Below are positions 22,163 to 32,552 of a DNA stretch of 64,000 nt, one piece after another. The translations under genes were made by a program, and so were the position numbers. Location: positions 25,878,379 through 25,942,378 of the forward strand of contig CM029379.1 in the NCBI GenBank assembly GCA_017165825.1, read 5' to 3'. A model generated the notes under the pieces. It made no database searches, had not been told where the DNA came from, and was given only the letters and a program-made list of their open reading frames with translations. Source of the DNA: Hepsetus odoe. Taxonomy: Eukaryota; Chordata; Actinopteri; Characiformes; Hepsetidae. Numbering within the stretch: the stretch's first letter is position 1; each line of letters opens with the position of its first letter.

Positions 22163-24325
22163 GTTACACCATGCCTCCCCCTGGGCTACAGGGCAAATCA
22201 AGACCACCTCTGCCTCCATCACACAAGTCCCCTCTACCCCACTCTATTTTCTACTGTTACAACACAAACACTTTAATCAAAGGAGTACACGCAAGGCTAG
22301 CTTCTGAAAATCTCTGCCTTCGAGCCGTCTGTGGTACACACGATTAGATGCTACTCAAAAAGTGCAGTTAACATTAATGTTCATGAGATTTTCTTTACCA
22401 CTGAAACCATCGACCACACTTTAAGCATCTACATGTGAGCGTGGACGCCGTATGTGTGGTGATGATGACGCCTCGCAGGTGATACGTTGCACTCCTTTAA
22501 TTGAAATGTTGTGGTTGTGTATTAATCATATTATCTTTGTCATTATTATTATTGTTATTGTTGTTGCTATTCACATCGATTATACCTAGAAAGTTCGGAT
22601 CAAGTGGACGCATGACTGAAATGATGATGCTGTACATTTTTAGATATTTTAAAGAAAATATGAAGTATTTTTGTAATCAAGTGAATGTTTTCAGTGCCGT
22701 GTGTTTGATTGCCAATGTCATCCGTTGTGTGCGTGCAAGAATTTCAGTTTGATGACTCTGAATGTCTTCTCTCTTTTCTGCTGTTGGGTGTTTTGCCCAG
22801 TTGCCCCATCCAGGTATCAAGCGTTTCCATAGCTACTGCTGTGAGGTTGGACAAGCTTGACAGAAGGCTGGCAGAAATCCCATTCAGATTTATGAGAAGC
22901 TTTTTTTCTTTTTTCTATTTTTTTTTAAACATAGTATCTACATTTAGAGTGTGACCTTCGTATTTATTTGGGTGCGTCAGTGAAAGCTTGCTCTGCCTGC
23001 TGTTGTTGGTTTTGTTGTATAGTCGAGTTAATCATTTGGATTAGCAGCAACACAGCTCAACTCAACAGCGTTTTAAATCGAAAACTTAATGCTACTCTAA
23101 ACACACACTACTACAGTTTCTCTTCTGAGGACTGGACGTTCACCAGGGCTCTGTAAACCTCGTCCAGCATTGGACCTGTAGCTGGGGCAGATTCCGTGGA
23201 TGGGGCAGTAATGTTCTCTCGCACAACACTTTCAGTACGAAGATGTTGTTTAGAGCAACAAAACTCTTTGGGAAGAGAAATGTAGCACAGCAGAGTATTA
23301 TAAAGACTTTATTAGCTGCATGGTACAGATTTTTTGCTAATAGACCTCTTTGTTACTGGCCTTCATGTTCTGCAGTAAAAGAACGGTATTGAATTTTTAT
23401 CCTCTTGCTCCATTTGCTTTATTTACCCCATTTGAATGCATTTCATTTAAGTGCTCACAGCATATTGGACGTTTATAGACTTGGAACGTCTACTGTAACA
23501 GCAACACTTTTTTTCTTTACACTTTAGAAGTCACATATTACTTTTCATTAGAGAAATATTATATCATTACTGTGGAAACACTTTTTCATGAAATATTTTC
23601 TACTGGCACACACTAATGCGGTCTGAATTGAATGGTAATAATCTGCTCTTTCCACACAGTTTCTCCTCTCGTTTCTGCAATGGCACGAGTCAGAAGTACC
23701 TCATATTGATGATTTTGTCTAAACAGACTTCTAAGGTTTAAAGGCAAGTGTCGCTGGTCCATTAGGGGCAGGAAGTGAGATGGTTATTCGCCTGGATGTA
23801 TGCTGTGTGGACGATTTGATGGTGCTGCTTCTCTGCTTTCAGCGTATCTGTTAGCATGCGTTTATTTTCTCTCATTTATGGAAAACAATCCTCATACCTG
23901 CGAGCTTTTTATACGAGGTGAAGGGTGTCAAATATTTTTGGATCTAAGAGAGAGTAACGAAGGAGAGAAAAAAGAAGTCAGTCCAACGTCTGTAAAGTCT
24001 AAAAATAGCCTCGTGTCCCTTTTTCTCTCCTGATGTTATTGTGGTCCTTGCGTTGAGATGACAAACTAAAATACTTCAGAGCGCGTCTGGTGTTCAGAGC
24101 GAATGAGCTCCAGATGAACCTGATACTGAAGCCATCGTTTTTCCTCGCATGCTTGTCTTTTTTTTACATTTTTTTAAATTCTTAATTTTCCTCCATGTAC
24201 ATGGTTACCATCTGATATAATATCGGAACTTCCTGAAGAGTTTTTCGAGTGTGTTTTACCAGGAGAAACTGTATGAATTGTCTTTGTAAAAAAAAAAATA
24301 ATAAAAAAAAAATTAAATGGTTTTT
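22163..24325 (+). other. rbpms: Putative distal 3'UTR exon of rbpms
   Basis: Three things support an exon. There is a strong acceptor (pyrimidine tract plus AG at 22,161-22,162). The block of about 2.1 kb contains no recognised transposon. Its end at 24,300 looks like a real poly(A) site, with AATAAA followed by a long GT-rich tract at 24,357-24,412. The donor just after the rbpms stop (10090) would splice to it. If instead the exon ending at 6867 joined it directly, the frame would read VTPCLPLGYRANQDH... and stop at 22,274-22,276, an alternative 37-residue C-terminus. No transcript evidence is available here. Confidence 0.45.
24300..24305 (+). terminator. rbpms: Candidate rbpms poly(A) signal
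   Basis: AATAAA lies in an A-rich stretch. A T/G-rich downstream element (gtgtgcgtgtttgtgtgttg at about 24,359) lies 50-110 bases further on, the usual arrangement for vertebrate cleavage sites. Confidence 0.5.
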
Positions 24326-25679
24326 ATATAAAGAAACTGCAGTCAAGTCTGACATGAACGTGTGCGTGTTTGTGTGTTGTGTGGTTTTTTTTGTGTGTTT
24401 GTTCGATTGATGTTCGATCCACTTCAGCGCAGCTCCTGCTGTCATTGCTCTTGGTTCTTTTTTAGCCGCGTTTTTTTTTTTGTTTTTTTTTTTCTTTGAA
24501 GGTGTGATAATCCATCCATCTTTCACACCTTTCTCTTCTTCACACCTCTCCTCTCTATTTTGCCCCCCTTTTTTCCCTTTCTTCCCTTTCTTCCATTTGT
24601 CTCCATCAAACATTTCCATCTGTCTTTTTCCATCCCTCTTTTTTCTCTTTTGGACCTTTTGGCTTCAATTTTCTCACTTTCTCCTCTCTCCCTCTCCCTC
24701 TCTTGCTCTCTTATTCTTTATATATAATATATATTCTATTGTATTTTCTGTCTCTCCTATTTCTTTCTGTCTCTCTCACTTGCTGTCTCTCAGTTTCTCC
24801 TGCTCTCTTTCATATAAAATATATACTCTCTTTTCTCACTCTCCTCTCTCTTTCTCACTCTTGTGCTCTCTCTCTCTCTGATTTTCTCTTCCCCTATTAC
24901 TCTCTTTGTTCTATTTCAGTCTTTCTTCCCTGTCCCTATGTTGCCCCCCGCCCTTTTCTTGCCCTCTTGCATTAATAGACTGTCATTCTCTCTGGAGGAA
25001 AAACCTCCTGAGGATTGAGAAGAAAAAGAGGGAAGTACCAATTTTCTTACACACACACAAAGACACACAGGATCTAAGGAACAATCCTCATTCTGTTGAA
25101 GTCACACGTCCTGGTCATGTGACTCCCACTGGAGCTGGACAGCGCCATGTTGCAAGGCGTTATGGGATGGAGTGAAGTAGTCTGAACTTTTGTCACATTG
25201 AAAATGCAGACTTGTTTTTGACAAGTGCATTTAAGAGGTGTTGTTGCCATGAGTGTAGCTCCTGAGTGTGTGCAAAATTGCATCAGTAGATTGCAGTGGT
25301 GCCATCTGAAGAGTACAATTCAGCTGCTTCAGTTTTAGAGAGGAAGAATCCATTATATTCGATAACAATCACAATAATATCAGTATTTTCTTCCCAAAAT
25401 AAGATTTTCATCCTGCTTTCGCAGGTTAAACACGAAAGAAATGTCTGTTCCACTCCACAGAAAACACTTCATCCATGTGTGTGTGAAACACTGGCGTAAA
25501 GAGCAGAAACACTGCAGTGATGTACTTTACACCTCAAATACAGCAGATTCATGTGCGTTTTGTGAGATCATTACAATCTGTAGCTGTATAAAAAAAATAA
25601 AAAAAAGTTTATTTAGCTGTAAATTGACCAATATATTAAGGAAGCAAGTGGTGTATATATTCAGAGCAACCTGTCTGAA
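24326..25679. other. Intergenic stretch with a long pyrimidine tract
   Basis: About 24,500-24,935 is overwhelmingly C/T on the plus strand (tttctt, ctctctctct runs) with short TATATAA breaks. The Lys- and Ser/Phe-rich open frames here are products of this composition. After 24,975 the sequence is ordinary, with no gene recognised. Confidence 0.5.
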
Positions 25680-25925
25680 TATTACAGGGATAGAAAATAT
25701 AGCTTAAAACTCATCTTTTTAGACTTTTTGGGCTTTAGCTTTTGGGTAGCTTCTATTAGTATAGTTTAGTTTTATTTTATTATATAGTTTTACATTTTCT
25801 GTGTATTATAACACTTATTATTATTATTATTAATATCTTCCTGTTTTTATTTGATCTTTTTCTCTTATTGTTCAATGCTTTGTGACTTGTCTGTTAAAAC
25901 GCTTTATAAATAAACTTTGCTTACT
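25680..25925 (+). mobile_element. 3' end fragment of an L2/CR1-like LINE
   Basis: It begins with ttaaaactcatctttttaga, which resembles the LKTHLF end of the ORF in this LINE group. It ends with caatgctttgtgacttgtct and aaacgctttataaataaact, a tail form typical of fish L2/CR1-type LINEs (compare 'gcgctatataaat'). Confidence 0.55.
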
Positions 25926-26523
25926 TGGTAAACTTTATGATTTAGTTCATTTTTTAAATGCCTTTAATTTTTTCCAAAAAAAATTTTTTTTTTTTTTGAA
26001 ACCCACATATGAGTTGTTGGTTTGGCTCAGAACAGTGAACAGTGGCAGGAATCCTGATTGGGTGACTTCTTTAAAGCATGATTGTTTCAGCATGTCTTTT
26101 CTACCATGAGACCGAATAGTGTATTTTCCTTTCATTACCATAGAATAAAAACTTTTCATCTGACCATGTTAGTGAACCAGTGGGAGTCCTTGGTTTGTTT
26201 CTCTGCAATAAGACGTCCCCATCTAGTCAGTGGCCGTGTCAGCATAAGCAATATGGTTTGCCACAGTATGACAGTCATTGGGCAATAGTTGTCAATCTGG
26301 TGGCCTAGAGGACTTGCTTCTATCCTTCTTTTACCGTGAAGTCAACGAACCGACCGACATCAGCTTCTCTCCTCAAGTGAACTTCATATCAGCTACATCA
26401 GACTGGATCATCTGCATGAACTGCTGCCACAAACTAAGATGAACAAAAGCTTCACCCACTTTTATTATAACTCACACTTTACCAGCTCTCAACGCTAAAT
26501 CTCTTTTCCCTCTTGGTTATCCG
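25926..26523. other. Intergenic, nothing recognised
   Basis: AT-rich start with a poly-T/A tract (25,971-25,998), then ordinary sequence. No gene or repeat family is identified. Confidence 0.35.
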
Positions 26524-26880
26524 GTGTTGCCCAGAGGAGGACGGGTTCCTCCAGTTTTAGGGAGTTTGGCTTCTGTCGCCCTCGGCTTATTTGCTCGGGG
26601 CTCGGACCCATCCATCCATTTTCTGCCAATTGTCCCAAACAGGGTCGCGCTGGAGTCCAACCCAGCACACACAGGGGGACGCACCCTGGACAGGTCACCA
26701 GCCCATCGCAGGGAGGAGCGTGACGGGACGGCACCTTGCTCAAGGGTACCTCAGGGCAACCTATTGGGAAGGGGTTCAAACCCCCGATCCTCCAATCACA
26801 TGGCCAACGCCCGAACCACCAGGCCACCGCTGCCCTCGGGGCTTGGACCCGGATTCTGCAAAGCTGCTTTGCGACAAAAA
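26524..26880 (-). repeat. Dispersed repeat, copy 2, split by a SINE
   Basis: The segments 26,524-26,609 (gttgcccagaggaggacggg, 'gtcgccctcggctt') and 26,851-26,880 (gattctgcaaagctgctttg) are the reverse complement of the repeat at 2568-2745 and 42,400-42,560. A SINE sits between them. Confidence 0.65.
26610..26834 (-). mobile_element. tRNA-derived SINE (family A) with target-site duplication
   Basis: On the minus strand it has a tRNA-like head (gggcagcggtggcctggtgg, B-box-like gggtttgaacccc), a core 'ttgccctgaggtaccc', a tail part 'gatgggctggtgacctgtcc' and an (ATGG)n end. It is flanked by ctcggggctcggaccc (26,594-26,609) and ctcggggcttggaccc (26,835-26,850), a 16-base duplication with one mismatch. 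The tail resembles the 3' ends of fish L2-type LINEs. Confidence 0.9.
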
Positions 26881-27563
26881 CCAAAGTCCTCCATACAGTT
26901 AAAATTTACATTATATTTTACCTCAAATAACACAACAGATTTGTGCTGAACTGCAGGTTGCTTAGGTATGACGTCCTGAAGAAGTTCTGAAAGAGTCATT
27001 GCCCGCTAGTACATAGCTAGCTAGTACAAAGTTGGCGTGCTGTGCGGTCACATGGACCGGAGATAATCTTGAGTCACATGCTCTGCTTAAGTACAAAATC
27101 TGTCATTTTTAACTAATATGGTGCATAAAGGTGCAACGGATTTCTCTATGTTCAATCTAATTATTGATTAAATTACTTAAACTATGTGATTATTTTCATT
27201 TGAGTTTTATCTGTTTATGCCAATAAAAGAACATTAAAATGATTTATAATCACATAAGTTCTTTCCATATTCTGTCTGTAACTATTCATTAACAATCGAG
27301 CATTCAAGCATTTGGAACCAGAAGCTAAAATAGTCTTTTGTGATGAGAAAGATTAATAACTGCAGTAATGGGGTATATTTAGAATAAAAGTAGAAGTGTG
27401 TATGTTTTATTTTTGCATTTCTTCTCTGTTACTCTTTATTTGAACAACGTACTTTGGTGATACAAAAATAGTCCAATTTAATAGAATCAAAAGGTGGTGA
27501 AACTTCTGAATCATCCCCTAAAGCAATATGATCACATGAAATCATGCAAGATTTAGAGACCCC

Positions 27564-27630
<67 letters not shown>

Positions 27631-28089
27631 TGTCACCCTGTCATGTACTTTTCAGGTCATTATTCTCGGTGAGAATAAATAGCCTTACTTTGTTTCTGAT
27701 CTGTCAGAAGAATATTACAGTGCTGCTCAGGAATGCCAGTGTTTAATAATAATTAAAATTAGATCATAAATCTGTGTGTGTGTGTGTGTGTGTGTAGTTA
27801 CCTCACTGCTGAAATATTACCCTCTCTAGCCTTCTAGCTGTGATTTACTCCGGAGGAAGGCAGTGCTTTCTTTGTCGTATAATAGAGCTGTTTGGAATCA
27901 CGATGTGCTCATCTTTCATATCATAGAATTTATTTCAGTGATTTCTGAGAAATGCTAATACACCTGGTCCAATATTTTCACACAGAAACAACGGGCTGAT
28001 TATTCTGACCACAGATAAAAGCCTAGCAGCCCAGCTCCTCTACATTTCTATCTGAAACCTCTTGCTTTCTCTGCTTACTGAACACAAAT
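26881..28089. other. Intergenic with two TG microsatellites
   Basis: No gene is seen. (TG)n lies at 27,565-27,629 and a shorter run at 27,774-27,796. The remainder is AT-rich. Confidence 0.5.
27565..27629 (+). repeat. (TG)n microsatellite
   Basis: A perfect TG run of about 65 bases. Confidence 0.95.
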
Positions 28090-28344
28090 GGGGCAGTGGT
28101 GGCCTAGTGGTTAGGGAGTTGGCCCTGCATCAGAAGATCGTGGGTTCGATTCCCTCACAAGTAGGTTGCCCTGAGGTACCCCTGAGCAAGGTACCGTCCC
28201 TGTCACTGCTCCCCGGGCGCTTTCAATAGCTGCCCACTGCTGCACAGTGTTTGTGTGCATGGGTTAAAAGCAGAGGTCCAATTTCATTGTGGTTCATGGT
28301 TTGCAGTGCTGTGACCTCGCAATGACAAGGGTTGTCACTTTCAC
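28090..28344 (+). mobile_element. tRNA-derived SINE (family B), near full length
   Basis: The head ggggcagtggtggcctagtg has an A-box-like TGGCCTAGTGG and a B-box-like GGGTTCGATTCCC. The core is ttgccctgaggtacccctga, followed by 'caaggtaccgtccctgtcactgctcc', and the tail is 'ttcattgtggttcatgg ... gacaagggttgtcactttcac'. The head is shared with family A but the 3' part differs. Confidence 0.85.
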
Positions 28345-28929
28345 AAAGGTTACAATAATATTTATGAAAAGGGTTGTACCATCTCTTAGGATCTGTGCTG
28401 CCAGTGCCACTGTGAATCTTCATGGTAACAAAAAACAACACCATATATGGAAGTTGTAGCGGTCTCTTGTGTTTAAAAAAATGTGAATGTGCAAATGTAT
28501 TTCACATTCCTAATGCCTAATAAATCCTAACTCCTAATAAAAGTTTAAACTAATTCAAAAATGGCCAAGATATCCTGGCACTAAGGGTTTAAAGTGAATT
28601 ATCTCTGCAGAATCAGAGTAAGATAGCATTCGCTAACTTCTGTAAGCAGTGTTAGCTAGAATAGACATTTTCATTTAGCACAGTTAGCAAGCAGTTTTAT
28701 TTGAGTTAGATATCTAGCTGTATAATAAATATTTGGTAGGTTCATAATCACAGATTAACCAACTACACTGTTTCATACTAACAAAGGTGAAGATGTTACC
28801 ATGGCAACAAATGAAATGCTTATTACTGATTTTAAGTCAAAGGTTTTGTATTTATTTTAGATAGTAAAAATTAGATGCTTTGTGGTGCTAATCTTACAGT
28901 AATGGAGGCTTGAAACAGAGTGCTGTGTC
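28345..28929. other. Intergenic, nothing recognised
   Basis: AT-rich, with no repeat or gene recognised. Confidence 0.35.
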
Positions 28930-29195
28930 AGTGACATATCTAGAACTGACTGAAACCTGCTTACACTACAGCTCTGCATTTAGTAACATCTAGAACTGAC
29001 TGAAACCTATTTAGCTGAAGCTCTGCAGTTAATGATGTATCTAGAACTGACTGAAACCTGTTTAACTGCAGCTCTGTAGTGAGTGACATGTCTAGCACTG
29101 ACTGAAACATATTTAACTGTAGCTTTGCAGTCAGTGACGTATCTAGAACTGACTGAAACCTGCTCACAGGGTGGTTGTACAGTCGGTAACTTGTC
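28930..29195. repeat. 51-base tandem repeat, about five copies
   Basis: The word tagaactgactgaaacct begins at 28,941, 28,991, 29,042, 29,093 (as tagcactgac) and 29,144, a period of 50-51 bases. Copies are diverged. Because the period is about 17 codons, the minus strand stays open with a repeated LxxxRFQSVLD peptide. This looks like a by-product of the repeat, not a gene. Confidence 0.85.
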
Positions 29196-29727
29196 AAAAC
29201 TAACTAACTTAACTGTTGATTCCTCTTCCCAATGTTGCCAGTTAGTCTAAAAGAAAAGGTTTTTTGTTGAAAGGTCAAACCAATGAGAGAGCCTGCCCAG
29301 ATACTACAGAGAGAGTAGTCTTGATTTGACAGTCTTTTGTTTTTTTAGATTACAATTTCAACACCTTTTGTTTCCAAAAATTCTCTGAAGACCTAGAAGA
29401 GCCAGCAGGGCAAAAGTGCATAAAAGGGCCTTCGATTGGACATTTGAGCATAACCTAACCCTGGTTTTGACTTAATCCAGAGTTCTGATTCAGTTCTGTT
29501 CAGGTCCTGGGATCAGACATCATTTTATAAAGAACTGTGGTAAAGCACCCTCTTCTGGTTTAGAGTGGTACATAAATTCATATATGATTTGAAATTATTT
29601 GCTTTATAATGGTATTATTTTTATCATTTTAGTGTTTTGAAGCAGGGAGAAACCCTTACACTGCAACTGGAGAACAAAAAACCTGAGAAACTCACAATAC
29701 CAAAAAAGAATGAAAAATATTCATACC
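29196..29727. other. Intergenic, downstream of fabp2
   Basis: Nothing recognised between the tandem repeat and the fabp2 poly(A) signal. Confidence 0.35.
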
Positions 29728-29733
29728 TTTATT
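29728..29733 (-). terminator. fabp2: fabp2 poly(A) signal
   Basis: TTTATT on the plus strand (AATAAA on the gene strand), about 117 bases after the fabp2 stop codon. This is a plausible 3'UTR length for a compact FABP gene. Confidence 0.65.
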
Positions 29734-29849
29734 TTCAACATAAGAGGTGATAAGAAAAAAAGATTTTCATGTGTAATCTGCTCCAAAACTGTATGGTTAT
29801 TCTTGTATAAAAAGCCACACAGGGTCTCAGATTTTAAAGACGCCATCCT

Positions 29850-29900
29850 TTATGCTTTCTTGAAAATCCTCTTGGCGTCCACACCTTCATAGTTGTAGGT
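29850..29900 (-). CDS. fabp2: fabp2 exon 4 with stop codon
   Basis: The acceptor is CATAG; it reads TYNYEGVDAKRIFKKA then TAA. This short terminal coding exon is typical of the family. Confidence 0.95.
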   Translation of the reverse strand, partial: TYNYEGVDAKRIFKKA

Positions 29901-32478
29901 CTATGTAAAAAAAAAAAAAATCAGTCAGGAATACAAAATGTTTAAACTGTTAATCAATGCAACAGTTTTATCTGAGAATGCCAAAAATTTGGAGTACAGA
30001 TTATTAAAATTTATTTCTGCTCTTCCGTTATTTTGGACTGTTAACACAACTCATCCATGACATGGGGCAGTGGTGGCCTAGTGGTGAAGGAGTTGCCCCG
30101 TATTGGAAGATTGTGGATTCGATTCCCTCACCACTGGGTCGCCCTGAGGTACCCTTGAGCAAGGTACCGTCCCTGTCACTGCTCCCCGGGCACTTTCAAT
30201 AGCTGCCTCCTGCTGCTAACTGCAATTAACTTAATTGCGCTAAATATTTTCAGTAAGAATTATCTAGCAGTTCTCCATACTTACTTAGCTAGTGTTAGGT
30301 ATATTCAGTTATCTAATATTAGCTTTATTTACTTTTACAGCATGTCTAATTACAGGGACAGTCCCCTCTGGAGCAACTCAGGGTTAAGTGTCTTGCTCAG
30401 GGACCCAGTGATGGTAGTGCCAGAGGCAGGATTTGAACCTGGGATCGCTTGAGCCATAGGCAAGCACCCTACCACTAGACCACCCCTTAGAGTTGGCACT
30501 CAGTAATTATTTGTTTAAGTGTTAAGGGATTAATGAGTCATAAACAATCCTGTTAAGAAGCAGCATTGCATTAATATTTTATCATGAAACCCTGGTGCAA
30601 ACAATACAGATGTATTTAAAATAGATTTAATTTAAGCTCAATAAATGTTGTTTTTCTTTTCCCATAGTTTTATTCTGATAATATGAATTTTTAAAGAATA
30701 ATAAACATTCAATATCAGTGTTGAATAATATGGGCAGGTACAGCAACACAACAATTTGTCTCACCTGTACCAGCTCTCCTCCCACTACCGCTCTAGTGGT
30801 GGTCAGGACTTTGCCGTTGTCCTTCCTGGTGAAAATTCCCTTCAGCGTGTCTCCTTCCAACACCCATGTGCCCTGACACACACATTAGACCGTTACAGCA
30901 AAGCTGTCATTTACATTTACGGCATTTAGCAGACGCTCTTATCCAGAGCGACTTACATGTCCTAATTACAGGGACAGTCACCCCTGGAGACACTCGGGGT
31001 TCAGGGTCTTGCTCAGGAACCCACTGGTGGTAGTGCTAGAGGTGGGCTTCGAACTGGGGACCTCTTGATCCAGAGGTCCGTAGGCAAGTACCCTACCACT
31101 AGACCCCGCCACCCTCCGTCATGGTAACTTATGAGAGGACACTCCTTAAAAAAATAGCTTGCTGTATTGCTTTTCCTGTCTGTGTAAATATTATAGTTGT
31201 GTTCAGTGTCCTCAGCAGCACCGAATCACTTCATAAAGACCTGAAGCAACCAGGTCAGAGGTTATTTATAAGATAAGGGCTTATCTCGCTGGAGTTTTTC
31301 CATCCGTTGACTTGAAAGGGATTTTGCTGATTATAGTTTGATTACTGATTGTTGATGAATCATCATTTCTACTTACAGTCATTTCTGTGCCATCAGCCAA
31401 AGAATATTCAAATTGCACTCCGAGAGTAAACTCAATGTCTTTTGTCCTGAACGTGCTCGACTCTTTAATTGTGAACTTATCACCATTCTGCTCAATGATC
31501 AGCTTCAGGTTATCATGCTCAGCCAGCTTCCTCTTCATTAGGTTAATGCCTGCACACAAACACATGGAGCAGAATAACATTTTTGAAAATGAATAAAATT
31601 GGAATGTGCAAAGTTTTGGCAGTCCATATGAAAATATTTCCCCTTTTTATTTTTGTCCTATATTTATGTAATTTTCCCCCAAAACACACACAAAAAAAAT
31701 CCATATTGTATGTTTTTATTAAGAAAAATTATGTTTTTTTTCCCTTTTTGTCTGTAGATAAAAGACATTTCATGCTGCCTTTATTGCTGGATGCACCGTG
31801 ATGGTTTCTGAACTGTTTTCAGAATTCAGATGATGACTTCACTATGAAAATGCTCATTCTTGATCTGTATCACCAGAGCAATTTTATTAATTGGTCATTT
31901 TTAATGTGCAGTACTGAATACAGGGTAAATAAACATGTACATAATTTAATATAGAACCAAGCAAAAAGTTCTAAAAAGTTCTATTCAACACTAGACAAGA
32001 CTCTTTCAAAGCTGACATATATATTATACACACATAACATACAAATAATATTGATTAAACAAAAGAATAACACGTGCAAAGAACCATTTTAGCTTGAAGA
32101 CTGTTCTTTAAGTTGTCATGGTTTTATTTAAAGCCATTGCCTTTACTTTAAAGAATCCTTAAGACTCCTGATCTTTAAATCCTTAAAGAGAGTATTTTTC
32201 ACAGGTCCTTGAGTAAAGGCAAAGGTAAAATGTTCAGGAACAATTTCTTTGAGCAATGACATACACAAAGGATTTGACTTCCCTTTGTTGGTACTAAAAA
32301 GACAGGAGTGTAGAATGTGATGAAGTGTGGAATAAAATGCAGAAAATGTTGCTTCTTTACCTCCATAATAGAGGCTTTATCTGATTGGATCTCTGGAGTG
32401 TCTGCACTTACCCATCTGTTCCATGAATTTGTCATAGTTGTCACTGCGGTCAATCTTCCATGTGCCGTTGAATGCCAT
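29850..32478 (-). CDS. fabp2: Intestinal fatty acid-binding protein (FABP2)
   Basis: Four exons on the minus strand (32478-32412, 31549-31377, 30872-30765, 29900-29850; 67+173+108+51 = 399 bases) give 132 residues plus TAA, the same length as human FABP2. All introns have GT/AG ends, and the exon sizes and phases follow the FABP family pattern. Diagnostic stretches are MAFNGTWKIDRSDNYDKFME, INLMKRKLAEHDNLKL, KFTIKESSTFR, ELGV-like TLGVQFEYSLADGTEMT, GTWVLEGDTLKG and TYNYEGVDAKRIFKKA. The set MAF(N)xTWK, LAxHDNLKL and EGV(D/E)AKRIFKK points to FABP2 and not to the liver or heart types. FABPs are cytosolic ten-strand beta-barrels that carry long-chain fatty acids, FABP2 in enterocytes. The Arg of FKR/TRKDNG and the C-terminal Tyr region are kept; no stop or frameshift is seen, so the gene should be functional. 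Introns hold SINE insertions. Confidence 0.96.
30064..30216 (+). mobile_element. tRNA-derived SINE (family B), 3'-truncated, in fabp2 intron 3
   Basis: The head ggggcagtggtggcctagtg, 'gtggattcgattccctcacc' and the core gccctgaggtacccttgagc are present. It stops after 'agctgcctcctgctgc', lacking the tail seen at 28,090. It lies antisense to fabp2. Confidence 0.8.
30341..30488 (-). mobile_element. V-SINE-like fragment in fabp2 intron 3
   Basis: taattacagggacagtcccc, 'ggtagtgccagaggcagg', ggatttgaacctgggatcgc and ccctaccactagaccacccc match the head and middle of the SINE at 30,910. The 'gcgtctgctaaatg' end is missing. Confidence 0.75.
30765..30872 (-). CDS. fabp2: fabp2 exon 3
   Basis: It is 108 bases with acceptor CAG and donor CAG|GTGAGA. 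It reads GTWVLEGDTLKG ... GGELVQ in phase 0. Confidence 0.95.
30873..31376 (-). other. fabp2: fabp2 intron 2, largely occupied by a SINE
   Basis: This 504-base intron has a SINE of about 204 bases at 30,910-31,113. The rest holds no recognised feature. Confidence 0.8.
30910..31113 (-). mobile_element. V-SINE-like tRNA-derived SINE in fabp2 intron 2
   Basis: On the minus strand it has a tRNA-like head (tctagtggtagggtacttgc, B-box-like AGTTCGAAGCCC), a middle with 'ggacatgtaagtcgctctgg' and a 3' part 'ataagagcgtctgctaaatg'. This last block is widespread in fish SINEs that I recall as V-SINE-like; the family name is given with caution. Confidence 0.8.
31377..31549 (-). CDS. fabp2: fabp2 exon 2
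   Basis: It is 173 bases with acceptor TGTGTGCAG and donor GACT|GTAAGT. It encodes G-INLMKRKLAEHDNLKL to LADGTEMT, ending in phase 0. Confidence 0.95.
31550..32411 (-). other. fabp2: fabp2 intron 1
   Basis: 862 bases with GT/AG ends, AT-rich, with no additional exon or clear SINE. Confidence 0.75.
32412..32478 (-). CDS. fabp2: fabp2 exon 1 (coding part)
   Basis: It starts at ATG 32478 (MAFNGTWKIDRSDNYDKFMEQM) and ends after the first base of a Gly codon; the donor is G|GTAAGT. A 67-base coding first exon is standard for FABP genes. Confidence 0.95.
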
Positions 32479-32552
32479 GTTAGCTGGCTTAGAGTGAAAG
32501 AGAGCGTATGATGGAGCGAAAGAAGAATGCAGAAAGACTAATCTTTCATTCT

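Noticed and set aside
24182..24619. Lys-rich 145-codon minus-strand open frame
   Set aside because: It is produced by poly-T and pyrimidine-rich sequence; it has low complexity, no domain and lies in the rbpms 3' flank.
26495..26884. 129-codon minus-strand frame and overlapping plus-strand frames
   Set aside because: They run through a SINE and its host repeat. The same peptides recur at 42.0, 47.0 and 48.9 kb, so they are repeat translations.
28090..28165. Possible tRNA genes at the SINE heads
   Set aside because: A- and B-box-like words are present but the arms do not form a cloverleaf, and the same head recurs as part of an interspersed family.
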